DNA of 37,148 nucleotides from an uncultured Oscillibacter sp. (lineage in GTDB: Bacteria > Bacillota > Clostridia > Oscillospirales > Oscillospiraceae): the NCBI GenBank assembly GCA_950097035.1, contig CATNDT010000007.1, positions 1-37,148 of the forward strand. Reading direction: 5' to 3'. Below, piece after piece: positions 24,024 through 31,876 of the stretch (position 1 is its first letter; each line of letters opens with the position of its first letter). The position numbers and the translations under genes were made by a program. The notes below the pieces were generated by a model. It was not told the DNA's origin, ran no database searches, and saw nothing but the letters and a program-made list of their open reading frames with translations.

Positions 24024-25208
24024 TCACAGCTCCGGCACGGTGATCTTCCCCGCCAGGGCGGAGGCCGCCGCGGTGGCCGGGGATGCCAGATAGATATTGG
24101 CCTTCATGCTGCCCATCCGCCCAGGGAAGTTGCGGTTGGTGGTGGACACCACCACGTCCCGGGCGCTGGCCAGACCCTCATGGGCCCCGAAGCAGGAGCC
24201 GCAGCCGGGGTTGAGCACAGTGGCCCCCGCGTCCCGGATGATCTTGCACCAGCCCCGCTCCTCCATCTGCTCCAAAATCTCCCTGGAGGCGGGGACAATG
24301 AGGGTGTTGACCTCCGGGTTCACCTTTTTGCCCCGGAAGGCGTTCACCACCTGCTCCATGTCGGACAGGCGGCCGTTGGTGCAGCTGCCCACCACCACCT
24401 GGGTGATGGCGGTTCCCGCCACCTCCCGCACCGGCACCACATTGGCCGGGGAGAAGGGCCGGGCGATCTGGGGCTCCAGCGCGGCAAGGTCCAGATCCAG
24501 ATCCTCCGCCGTGTCCGTCTCCCGCTCCGTTGTGCCGAAGAGGGTGATCATGCTGCCCAGCTCAATGCCCATGTTGCACACGGTCATGCGCTCCGCCACG
24601 CTCAGCTCCTCAATGCCGGGGCCGGTGAACAGCAACGCCCGGTCCACCAGGTGATCCGTGCCGAATTTACTGCCCAGGTACAAAATCACGTCCTTGCCAA
24701 ACACGTTGGCCGGCCGCTTTCCGGTGAGGTAGATCTGCACCACCTCCGGGACCTCCAGGTCCAGCGTGCCCGTGGCCATGGCCGCCGCCAGCTCCGTGGA
24801 GCCCACGCCCACGCCCACCGCGCCGTAGCCGCCGCAGGTGCCGGTGTGGGAGTCCGCGATGACCACCAGCTCGCCGGGAGCCGCCCGGTGCTTTTCATAC
24901 ATCAGCTGGTGAATCACGCCCTCGCCCCGCTGATAGAGATGTACGCCAAACTCCTTGGCAAAGTCGTCCATAATCCACACGTTGTCCCGGGCCTTTTCAG
25001 AAGAGGCGGGATAGATGTGGTCTACAATCAGCGCCACCCGGTCCGGGTCGAACACCTTTTTCACCCCGATCTCCCGAAACATCTTGATCGCGATGGGGGC
25101 CGTCACGTCGTGGGCCGCCACATAACTGACGCGGCAGCTCAAATCCATACCCGGGAAGACGCTCTCCTTCCCGGCGGCCTTTGCCAGATATTTTTCAACA
25201 AGATTCAT
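24024..25208 (-). CDS. dmdA: 2,3-dimethylmalate dehydratase, large subunit
   Basis: A 394-residue LeuC/aconitase-type subunit with a [4Fe-4S] cluster. Visible are VAAHDVTAPIAI, VIADSHTGTCGGYGAVG, VVGSCTNGRLSDMEQV and NPGCGSCFGAHEG; the Cys residues in TCGG/SCTNG and PGCGSC supply the cluster ligands. With DmdB it hydrates dimethylmaleate to 2,3-dimethylmalate. It is the first gene of the upstream transcript and has its own promoter at 25285-25313. Start 25208 was chosen for GGAGTGA five bases upstream. The LysR gene diverges from it. The pathway neighbours support Dmd over isopropylmalate or homoaconitate hydratase. Confidence 0.94.
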   Translation of the reverse strand: MNLVEKYLAKAAGKESVFPGMDLSCRVSYVAAHDVTAPIAIKMFREIGVKKVFDPDRVALIVDHIYPASSEKARDNVWIMDDFAKEFGVHLYQRGEGVIHQLMYEKHRAAPGELVVIADSHTGTCGGYGAVGVGVGSTELAAAMATGTLDLEVPEVVQIYLTGKRPANVFGKDVILYLGSKFGTDHLVDRALLFTGPGIEELSVAERMTVCNMGIELGSMITLFGTTERETDTAEDLDLDLAALEPQIARPFSPANVVPVREVAGTAITQVVVGSCTNGRLSDMEQVVNAFRGKKVNPEVNTLIVPASREILEQMEERGWCKIIRDAGATVLNPGCGSCFGAHEGLASARDVVVSTTNRNFPGRMGSMKANIYLASPATAAASALAGKITVPEL

Positions 25209-25284
25209 GGCATTCACTCCGTTTTCAAGTTTTTGTACCTCTCTGCGCGGCAGCGCTGCCGCACTTTTTCAGCCTTGCCGTTTC

Positions 25285-25313
25285 ATTGTACAGGACTCCC
25301 GTCAAAATAACAA
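25285..25313 (-). promoter_or_regulatory. dmdA promoter with overlapping LysR-type site
   Basis: On the - strand TTGTTA (25308-25313) and TACAAT (25285-25290) have exact 17-base spacing. The -35 overlaps the dyad ATAA-N7-TTAT (25307-25321), which resembles LysR-type sites of ATAC-N7-GTAT form, and contains the GTATTTGT element seen at the hnr promoter. Confidence 0.65.
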
Positions 25314-25408
25314 ATACTTATAATCTAACCATCCGCCCCTGTCATATATTTTTCAAATCCCTGCTGCCGGAGGCGAAAGTTAGATCACTTCTTTGGGCCA
25401 TCTTATGG

Positions 25409-25437
25409 TTGAGATATTGGAATTTCTGTGCTATACT
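25409..25437 (+). promoter_or_regulatory. Promoter of the LysR regulator gene
   Basis: TTGAGA (25409-25414) and TATACT (25432-25437) are 17 bases apart and lie 69 bases before the start codon. It diverges from the dmdA promoter with about 95 bases between the two -35 boxes, a usual layout for an autoregulated LysR gene. Confidence 0.7.
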
Positions 25438-25505
25438 AAAAATAAATGGATGTCCTTACCGCATATTCTTTTTGGTTTCACCGGACATAAGGGGTGGGAA
25501 TTGCT

Positions 25506-26417
25506 GTGACTTTAAAACAACTGGAGTACTTTTTAGCCATCGCCGAAACGGAGAGTATCACCCAGGCGGCGGAGATGCTGCACGTCTCGCAGCCTCCTCT
25601 GAGCCTTCAGCTCAAGGCGCTGGAGGATGAATTTGGCGTCCCTCTCTTTGAGCGCACCAAACGGGGGCTGATTATTACACAGTCCGGGCGGTTATTGGCC
25701 CAACGGGCACAGGATATCTTCGACCTGATCGACCAAACCGTCAACGAGGTGCGGAGCAAAACCGCCTCTCCGAAAATAAAGCTCCGGGTGGGCACCGTCA
25801 ATTCCGTATCCAACCGGTTGATCCCCCCGTGGATCTATACCTATAACTGCACCTACCCCAATGTGGACATCCAGGTCTCCGAGGCCAGCACCACCGACAT
25901 CCTGTTCTCGCTTGACGAGCACAAGATCGATTTGGGCATCGTCCGCGAACCCTTTAACAAAAGCCGCTACAACTGCCGCCTCATCCGGGACGAGGCCCTC
26001 ACCGGGCATGACTATGACTGCTTTGTGGCCCTGGCCTGCCCCAGCTTTTACGCCGGTCTGGAGGGCAACACCATCCCCCTGACCGAGCTGCGGGACTTTC
26101 CCCTGCTGCTGCACCGCCGGTATATCTCCATGTTCACCAAATACTGCAAAACCTGCGGCTTCATTCCCAATATCACCTGCAAGAATAACGACGTCATGTC
26201 TCTTTTAAGCTGGGCCAAGGCCGGAATCGGCATTGCGGTGCTGCCCTACTCCTCCTCCCTTTTAAACATGGACCCCAACCTAGTGCGCAAGGAGATTGTG
26301 GAGCCCCTGATCCCCTCCAGGATCTATGTGGTGTGGAACCGGGATGTGAAGCTGTCCGCCGAGGCGGAGCGGTTTTTGGACCTCATCTCCGTAAAGTCCG
26401 GCGGCGGGACAGATTAG
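25506..26417 (+). CDS. LysR-type transcriptional regulator of the nicotinate cluster
   Basis: A 303-residue LysR-family regulator. GTG 25506 was chosen because GGGGTGGG lies seven bases upstream and because the family's N-terminus then begins directly with MTLKQLEYFLAIAETES. The helix-turn-helix is ITQAAEMLHVSQPPLSLQLKALE (given here in two parts: ITQAAEMLHVSQ, PPLSLQLKALE). A typical effector-binding domain follows, with LRVGTVNSVSNRL, DLGIVREPF and AKAGIGIAVLPYSS. It is the only divergently transcribed gene of the region and faces dmdA, so it most probably controls the nicotinate genes in response to nicotinate or an intermediate. The effector is unknown. No close similarity to MarR/TetR-type nicotinate regulators of aerobic bacteria is seen. 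Confidence 0.92.
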   Translation: MTLKQLEYFLAIAETESITQAAEMLHVSQPPLSLQLKALEDEFGVPLFERTKRGLIITQSGRLLAQRAQDIFDLIDQTVNEVRSKTASPKIKLRVGTVNSVSNRLIPPWIYTYNCTYPNVDIQVSEASTTDILFSLDEHKIDLGIVREPFNKSRYNCRLIRDEALTGHDYDCFVALACPSFYAGLEGNTIPLTELRDFPLLLHRRYISMFTKYCKTCGFIPNITCKNNDVMSLLSWAKAGIGIAVLPYSSSLLNMDPNLVRKEIVEPLIPSRIYVVWNRDVKLSAEAERFLDLISVKSGGGTD

Positions 26418-26736
26418 GACGGCTCCGCGTAGACATCAGGTCTCCGGCCGCTGAGGAATATCAAAGCGATTAAGAAAACTGTTAAAAACACACGGCGGCC
26501 GCAGAGCGAATGCTCTGTGGCCGCCGCTATTTTGTTGAAAAAACATATTCAGGCAAAGGCCCCAACAGGGCACGTTCCCCGAGAGGCCACCCCCAAGCTT
26601 CTCCTCGTCCCCGCAGTAGCTCCTCTCCATCTCCGCCGGCGGTGATATGCCTCAGCCACCGGCCCTGGGGCAGACAAAGCAGCTCTGGTCCCCGCCGCAG
26701 GTGAAATCACCGTGACAATGGGCGTCTCTTCCGCCT
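26418..26736. other. Intergenic region between LysR and the XrtG locus; no gene recognised
   Basis: This 319-base gap lies between two convergent units. It holds the terminator at 26493-26533. The remainder, 26534-26736, gives only short frames without a convincing start or ribosome binding site. One Cys-rich frame on the - strand ends near 26650 but has no start codon. Confidence 0.6.
26493..26533. terminator. Bidirectional terminator between lysR and the XrtG locus
   Basis: A 15-base stem with one G-T pair (26493-26507 with 26512-26526, loop GAAT) is followed by CTATTTTG on the + strand and by GTGTGTTTTTAAC on the - strand. It can stop both the lysR transcript and the convergent unit. Confidence 0.85.
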
Positions 26737-27759
26737 TTATGTGTGGGCCAGCCGGTTCTGAAGCAGAAAGCTCACCGTATAGAGGCAGCCCTCCACCAGG
26801 AGTTTACAGAAGAAGGCGGGCAGGTGAAGCAGGTCTACCAAAAGATACATCATGGCGCTGTTCAAAAGGAGGATAACGACGGCCAGCTTCACATAGTTCC
26901 ACAGTGTATACCGCTCGCCCCTTTGGGTAAAGACCAGATATTTATTAACCGTGAAGTTGAATGTCCCACTGAAGAGCCGGGCCGCCACGGTAGCCGGAAC
27001 GGTCCGCCCCCCAAGGCGATAGTAAAACAGGTTGAACAGGAGATAGTCCAGGCCAAAGGCACAGAGTGAGGAGACCATAAATCCGGAGAGGTTGTGAAAC
27101 AGCACAGTGTAAATCTTCACTCCGTCCTGCAGCGGGCGAAAGTGGGAGGCGGCATTATCGTCGTAATACAGTGTTTCAATAGGAATCTGGCAGATTCCCG
27201 CGGGCCATATGGCCCGTGCCCGGATCAGCATCTCCATCTCATACTCATAACGCTCCCCCCGGAGCTCCAGCAGAGCAGAAAGGGCGCCGCCGGCAAGCGG
27301 GATGCCCCGCAGTCCGGTTTGGGTGTCCTGAATGTCCAGACGGTAGAGCAGCCTGAAGAGGAGCCGGGTCAGCGTGTTGCCCGCTTTGGAACGCGGCACC
27401 ATTTGGGCAATATCCCGCACCCCCAGCACCAGCTGACCGGGGGACTGCTCCATCTGCTGCGCCACCTTGAGAATGTCGGCAGGCGTGTGCTGTCCGTCGG
27501 CGTCCGCCGTGACCAGGCCGTCAAAACCGCGCTGCGCCATATAGGCAATGCCGGTCTTCAGGGCCCGGCCCTTGCCGCGGTTGACCTCATGGTGCAGCAC
27601 GGGCACCCCCACCTCCACAAGGCGGGCAAATATCTCCTGTCCCGAAGCACTGCCGTCGTCCACCACCACAGTCTCTACGCGCAGCTTCAGCAGGGCCTCT
27701 GCCAGCTCCGTCAGCCGTCCGTCCGGCTCATAGGCCGGAATCAACACGCCGTATTTCAT
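26737..27759 (-). CDS. Family 2 glycosyltransferase fused to a GtrA-type membrane domain
   Basis: A 340-residue protein. The N-terminal ~215 residues are a DPM1-like GT2 domain: VLIPAYEPDGRL, VVVDDGSASG (nucleotide binding) and VTADADGQH (DxD-like metal site), ending with ETLYYDDNAASHFRPLQD. The C-terminal ~120 residues contain about four hydrophobic helices of the GtrA family (FGLDYLLFNLFYYRLGG, RLFSGTFNFTVNKYLVF). Such fusions make a polyprenyl-phosphate sugar and help move it across the membrane. The start overlaps the end of the upstream PTPS-related gene by 32 bases, and AGGAGG lies seven bases before ATG. It is the last gene of the XrtG locus, probably providing the lipid-linked sugar donor for extracytoplasmic glycosylation. 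Confidence 0.9.
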   Translation of the reverse strand: MKYGVLIPAYEPDGRLTELAEALLKLRVETVVVDDGSASGQEIFARLVEVGVPVLHHEVNRGKGRALKTGIAYMAQRGFDGLVTADADGQHTPADILKVAQQMEQSPGQLVLGVRDIAQMVPRSKAGNTLTRLLFRLLYRLDIQDTQTGLRGIPLAGGALSALLELRGERYEYEMEMLIRARAIWPAGICQIPIETLYYDDNAASHFRPLQDGVKIYTVLFHNLSGFMVSSLCAFGLDYLLFNLFYYRLGGRTVPATVAARLFSGTFNFTVNKYLVFTQRGERYTLWNYVKLAVVILLLNSAMMYLLVDLLHLPAFFCKLLVEGCLYTVSFLLQNRLAHT

Positions 27760-30247
27760 CCGTACCTCCTATTTCCGCCTGCGACAGATCCGCCCGTCCT
27801 TTCGCCTCCTTCCGCTCCCACTTTCTCGCGCGGAAGAGGAATACCGCCGTCAGCAAAACGCCAAGCGCACTGACAGCCAGCCCCTGCCACAGGTAGGGGT
27901 ATACCAGCTGGATCTCAGTGGTCCCCTGGTCCACCACCAGCAGACGGTTTTGCTCTTCCAGGGGGCTGTCACTTTGAAAAATATCATAAAAGGCAAGAGA
28001 TGTGTTTACGCCATCCTCCGGAGATCGAATGGTGACAGAGCGCTGGCCGTAGGAAACATCCAGCGGGACAATCCTGCGCCGGGGCAGCTCGGTGGACGAA
28101 AGATCCATGGCACGGCTCAAAAGCCGCTCCACAGCCGGGTCCTGGGTCATGGATAAAAAGAAGGTGAGATTCAGGCCCACAACCACAATGTTGTCGTTCT
28201 TTACCGTGCCGTAAAAGTCAAGAAGGTTCTCCCCCTCCCGCACGGACCCCCAAACCTCGTCCAGCCCTTCGGTATACACGGTGCTCCACTGTCTGTAATC
28301 CTCCGGGAAGAGGTCGGTATTCAAAATGCCGTCAACAGTCTCCAATTCAGGATAGCCGTAAGAAAAGGAGATGGGATTGCAGAGTACCCCCAAAAAGGAG
28401 CGGTTCTGAATCCCGCGCTCCTCGGGTATGCCGTCGGCGGCGATGACAATCCGGACGCCGCTCTCACTCAGGCGGAGAACCAGCTCCTCAGCAGACACCC
28501 GGTCGTCATAGGTAAAGGCCGAGAGATAAATCAAATCATACTGTGAGAGTTCCTCAAAGGTATAGTCGTTTAAATTGGCGGAGTCGGCCTCCTCCAGAGC
28601 GGGAAAGCTGCGGCAGATGCCGGTTACGAATACATCATCGCCGATGGCAATGCCGCGGTACCGGGAGACCGTTCCCCAGTTGCCGGAGACATCCATATGG
28701 TACAGGCGGGTCGCCTCACCGGCATCCACAAGACTGTACCCCACGGCCGACGCCTCGGCATCCAGATCCTCCAGGGTCTTCTCTCCCTTTTTGATACACT
28801 GACTCAGCATAAGAACCGTGTCGCAGCCCAGCTGTTTGCACCGGTCAAAGCAGTAGAGATAGTTCTCCTCGTTCACCGCCCGCTCCAGCTGAGAGATATT
28901 GGGACCTGTCTTCGCAGCCTCCCAACCTGCGCCATGGGCGCAGGGGGTGGGCGTACCATAATCCACAATATACCATGAGCCGTTTTCCAATGCGTTTAAA
29001 TCTATCAAAGCGATTCTCTGCCCTGTGATATCCTGGGCCTCCTGAATCAGATAGCTCTCGTAAGTCTCCTGCAGCCGCTCGTCCACCGGCCGGCCGGACC
29101 GGTACCCGTAGAGCAGGCTAAGGGAGGGAACGGTGTCCAGCACCAGCAGGGCCGCCAGCAGCACACAAAACGGCCGGCGCAGAGAGCTCCAAAAAAGAAA
29201 GCTCATTAAAATAAGACAGAGGGCAATGGAGATAAACCGCATCATCCACAGGTATTTACCGCCGGGAAGCAGCCGCAGGATCTGATACATCGATGAGGCG
29301 GTGGACAAAAAGAGGAGAATCCCGGTCAAAAAGCCCGACGCCACTCTTCTGCGGCTGAAAAGAATGCCAAAGACAGCCAGCACCACGGCGGCCAGGCCAA
29401 AATAGGCGGCCATATGGTGCGTCTCATACCGCGCAAAAGGGTTTAGGGAAATCCACAGGTCCTGAAAGAAGTTCCGCATACTCTCAGAGGAGTCTATGGA
29501 GGTAATTCCGCCTGTCAGCGAGGGCAGCACCCATATACCCATGACGAGAAAGGCCAGCAGCATGGCGGATATAATATCCATCGCGCCCCGCTTCCGCCGT
29601 GTGATGAGCTTATCCAGCAGGAGAAAGAGCAAAACGCTCAGAGCCACCATGCCGCTGTAGCCCAGGTGACAGAGGGCGGTCAGCAGAAAGCTGACGGCAG
29701 TCATCGCCAGCATTGTCCACCTGGGCGTCTCCAGATAGGAGTAGATCGCATACAGAAGCAGCGGAAGAAATATCGAGATCATGCAGCGGGCCAGATTCCC
29801 CTCGACAAACATGACGTACAGGTTTCCCGGCATAAAAAACCAGAGAAGGCCGAGAAAGGTCCCCATCCAGGGTCTGCCCCTGTGGAGACCGACATAAAAC
29901 CAGGACATCGCGCCCAGAAAGCAGACGGCCCCCACAAAGATGAGGTAGCCGTACATAATGTCTCCACCGGCCAAAAACTTGCACAGCGCCATGAAATAAG
30001 CCGGGAGCGGCGCCCAGTAACGCAGCAGTTGAACCCCGTTATACCACATGGGGTTCAAAAGGGGATACCAGTTTCCCTCCTCAATGGAGCGGTAGAGCCA
30101 GTCCCCCCGGTAGATGTGGTACATCACATCCGAGCCGTTTGGATACGTACCGGACCTGCAGAGCAGCGTCACAACAAAAATGGAGACCGCCAGAAACAGG
30201 ACCGGCGCTAAAAATATGAAGATATTCCCGCTCCTCTTTTTCTGCAT
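27728..30247 (-). CDS. PTPS-related large membrane protein of the XrtG locus
   Basis: An 839-residue integral membrane protein. The chosen ATG (MQKKRSGNIFIFLAPVLF) has GAGGGAG seven bases upstream; a longer frame lacks a site. Around eleven hydrophobic helices fill the first ~400 residues, with conserved-looking NGSDVMYHIYRGDWLYRSIEEGNWYP (given in two parts: NGSDVMYHIYRGDWL, YRSIEEGNWYP) and ETHHMAAYFG. The rest is a soluble, probably extracytoplasmic domain of ~380 residues, then a last helix near 800 (LWQGLAVSALGVLLTAVFLF). This layout matches the 6-pyruvoyl-tetrahydropterin synthase-related membrane family (PTPS_related), which accompanies XrtG. The name comes from its genetic partner, not from any pterin chemistry. 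It resembles GT-C glycosyltransferases in layout, so transfer of a lipid-linked sugar is a reasonable guess. Confidence 0.78.
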   Translation of the reverse strand: MQKKRSGNIFIFLAPVLFLAVSIFVVTLLCRSGTYPNGSDVMYHIYRGDWLYRSIEEGNWYPLLNPMWYNGVQLLRYWAPLPAYFMALCKFLAGGDIMYGYLIFVGAVCFLGAMSWFYVGLHRGRPWMGTFLGLLWFFMPGNLYVMFVEGNLARCMISIFLPLLLYAIYSYLETPRWTMLAMTAVSFLLTALCHLGYSGMVALSVLLFLLLDKLITRRKRGAMDIISAMLLAFLVMGIWVLPSLTGGITSIDSSESMRNFFQDLWISLNPFARYETHHMAAYFGLAAVVLAVFGILFSRRRVASGFLTGILLFLSTASSMYQILRLLPGGKYLWMMRFISIALCLILMSFLFWSSLRRPFCVLLAALLVLDTVPSLSLLYGYRSGRPVDERLQETYESYLIQEAQDITGQRIALIDLNALENGSWYIVDYGTPTPCAHGAGWEAAKTGPNISQLERAVNEENYLYCFDRCKQLGCDTVLMLSQCIKKGEKTLEDLDAEASAVGYSLVDAGEATRLYHMDVSGNWGTVSRYRGIAIGDDVFVTGICRSFPALEEADSANLNDYTFEELSQYDLIYLSAFTYDDRVSAEELVLRLSESGVRIVIAADGIPEERGIQNRSFLGVLCNPISFSYGYPELETVDGILNTDLFPEDYRQWSTVYTEGLDEVWGSVREGENLLDFYGTVKNDNIVVVGLNLTFFLSMTQDPAVERLLSRAMDLSSTELPRRRIVPLDVSYGQRSVTIRSPEDGVNTSLAFYDIFQSDSPLEEQNRLLVVDQGTTEIQLVYPYLWQGLAVSALGVLLTAVFLFRARKWERKEAKGRADLSQAEIGGTDEIRRVDSGL

Positions 30248-30260
30248 AGCAGCGCTCCCT

Positions 30261-30716
30261 CTATTTCTGCCCGTCAACAAGGATGTTATCCAAAATGGAA
30301 TCCACCAGCAGCGGCATATTGGCATGCCTCACGCCTTCCGTATCCTGCTCTATATTCAGAATATAGCTTCGGCTTGGCGTTTCGCTGGCCTCCACCCGCC
30401 GCAGGCTTCCTCCAATCTCGTCAATAATGCGGTAAAACGCCTCGGCAAAATAGTCCATCATATTCTCCAGCGTGGGCAAAATCTCCTCAAAGGGCGGAAT
30501 TTCATTGAGCGTCTGATTCTGATAGGGCGCTAAAAATCTGTTGATCTCCTGCTCAAAGGTCATAAAGGGGGTAAACGCCCCCCGCCCGACGCGGATATCC
30601 AGAGAAAACTCCCACGTGTGAGGATGGACCTCTCCCGCATGACCGTCAATGACGATATGGTGTCTGGCGTTCAGATAAAATTTCAGCTGGTATTCACGAT
30701 ATAGCCGCAGTCCCAT
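30261..30716 (-). CDS. 6-pyruvoyltetrahydropterin synthase-like protein without cysteine (XrtG-associated)
   Basis: A 151-residue T-fold protein. The zinc triad is kept: H19/H20 in LNARHHIVIDG, and H31 and H33 in GEVHPHTWEF; the later VEASETPSRSYIL matches the SETP block of PTPS/QueD. The whole protein has no cysteine, so the Cys nucleophile used by 6-pyruvoyltetrahydropterin synthase and by QueD is absent. A standard pterin or queuosine reaction is therefore unlikely. I recall a subfamily of this kind (TIGR03112-like) next to XrtG in Lactobacillales. ATG 30716 was chosen for AGGGGTGA five bases upstream. It overlaps the preceding gene by 23 bases and lies 13 bases before the PTPS-related membrane gene. 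It may act on a small ligand or have a structural role. Confidence 0.82.
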   Translation of the reverse strand: MGLRLYREYQLKFYLNARHHIVIDGHAGEVHPHTWEFSLDIRVGRGAFTPFMTFEQEINRFLAPYQNQTLNEIPPFEEILPTLENMMDYFAEAFYRIIDEIGGSLRRVEASETPSRSYILNIEQDTEGVRHANMPLLVDSILDNILVDGQK

Positions 30717-31797
30717 AGATCTCACCCCTATGCCGCACTTCCCTTACGGCCTCCTCAATGTCCTGGCACTTCGGGTCCTCCACTGTTCGGGTCCTGCCCA
30801 GCGTCGTCTCCCGCGAGAGGAGGGGAATCACATTCAGAAACGCCGTGTCGTGCTCCACCCCCACAAAGATCAGAAGCAGATCGTTGCCCTCCGCCTCAAA
30901 CCGCAGCACCTTATGGTCCAGTGTGTAGTGGGAAAGCGACAAAAACTGTTCCTTCGCCTGCTCCGTAGCGCAGTGGATCTGCATCAACACCACGGGCGCC
31001 GCCTTCCTCTCTTTCAGGCCCCGGACAAACTCGGGCAGCATATCTGCCTTCCAGAGATTAACTCCCGTGTTGTGCAGATCCCGGTTGGACAGCCGCTCGT
31101 TCATTTTGCCGATAACGTCGTTTAACTCCGTCACCGACTGCTCAGACTGCTCCCAAAGCCTCTGCATCCGCTGCAGCTCCATCACCAGCAGCATAGGAAG
31201 AATAAACAGCGCCCCCAGGACAGTGAGGATCAGCAGCCAGAGCTCTGTCTTTGCTTCCAAAAATCTGTTGTTATCCAGCAATACATCCCGGTTGGTCAAA
31301 AGGCAGAGCTTGTAGGTATCGCCCCCGTAGGAAAACATCACGCCGGAGGCCACATATTCCCGGTCCGACACGGTGATATTTCCATGAATCACACGGTTCA
31401 GCGGCAGCCGGTCCATAAAATCCCGGGCACTCTCCGAGACAAAATACGTGCTTGTGGTAAACCCCCTGTATTTATTGGTCTCCAAAACATCCTTCACAAA
31501 CAACATGGTCTGCTCTGTGGAAAGCGCCCAATACTTATTGGTGGACGCATCCAAAGTTCCCAGAATCTCCTCAATAACCTCCTGATTGGCCCGATCCTTT
31601 CGCAGATTAATCTGATCCAGAACCAGATTTACATAGGCGTCCTGCTGGGTGGCACATACATCCAGCACGCCGGACTCCATGCGGCGCATTTGAAAGGCAG
31701 CAAAAAAGCCGGCGGCAACCACAATCACCGGCATAAAAACGGCTGCTGCAAAAAAGAGTTTACGCGCTCTCGATCTCTTGGTTTTTTTCACCCGCAC
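30694..31797 (-). CDS. Membrane sensor-like protein with degenerate cytoplasmic domain
   Basis: A 367-residue protein with one helix near the N-terminus (LFFAAAVFMPVIVVAAGFFA), an extracytoplasmic region of ~150 residues, a second helix (LWLLILTVLGALFILPMLL) and a cytoplasmic C-terminus. The second helix is followed by a short coiled-coil-like stretch (MQRLWEQSEQSVTELNDVIG). The C-terminal part (VVLMQIHCATEQAKEQFLSL, then LLLIFVGVEHDTAFLNVIPLL) has the size and order of a GGDEF-like domain but no GGDEF signature, so cyclase activity is unlikely. Layout suggests a Cache-type receptor without an enzymatic output. The start is uncertain: GTG 31797 has AAGGGGG nine bases upstream, while longer starts do not. 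Its tight packing with the XrtG genes suggests a role in this system. Confidence 0.6.
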   Translation of the reverse strand: MRVKKTKRSRARKLFFAAAVFMPVIVVAAGFFAAFQMRRMESGVLDVCATQQDAYVNLVLDQINLRKDRANQEVIEEILGTLDASTNKYWALSTEQTMLFVKDVLETNKYRGFTTSTYFVSESARDFMDRLPLNRVIHGNITVSDREYVASGVMFSYGGDTYKLCLLTNRDVLLDNNRFLEAKTELWLLILTVLGALFILPMLLVMELQRMQRLWEQSEQSVTELNDVIGKMNERLSNRDLHNTGVNLWKADMLPEFVRGLKERKAAPVVLMQIHCATEQAKEQFLSLSHYTLDHKVLRFEAEGNDLLLIFVGVEHDTAFLNVIPLLSRETTLGRTRTVEDPKCQDIEEAVREVRHRGEIYGTAAIS

Positions 31798-31876
31798 GGC
31801 AGTCAGCCCCCTTTCTCTGCCGTATAAACCGCTTGCAGCAACGGCTCTGGCCTGTCGCTGCAAGCGGCCGTGGGAC

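Noticed and set aside
24005-24024. dmdA/dmdB as leucine biosynthesis leuC/leuD
   Set aside because: No leuA or leuB is near and the two genes are embedded among mgm, mii and dml; dimethylmalate dehydratase explains the context better.
26436-26630. A 64-codon frame on the - strand between lysR and the XrtG locus
   Set aside because: It spans the bidirectional terminator and lacks a ribosome binding site and recognisable sequence.
26640-26745. Cys-rich reading frame (GDFTCGGDQSCFVCPRAGG) on the - strand
   Set aside because: No start codon or ribosome binding site precedes it before an in-frame stop, and it overlaps the end of the GT2-GtrA gene; likely chance.
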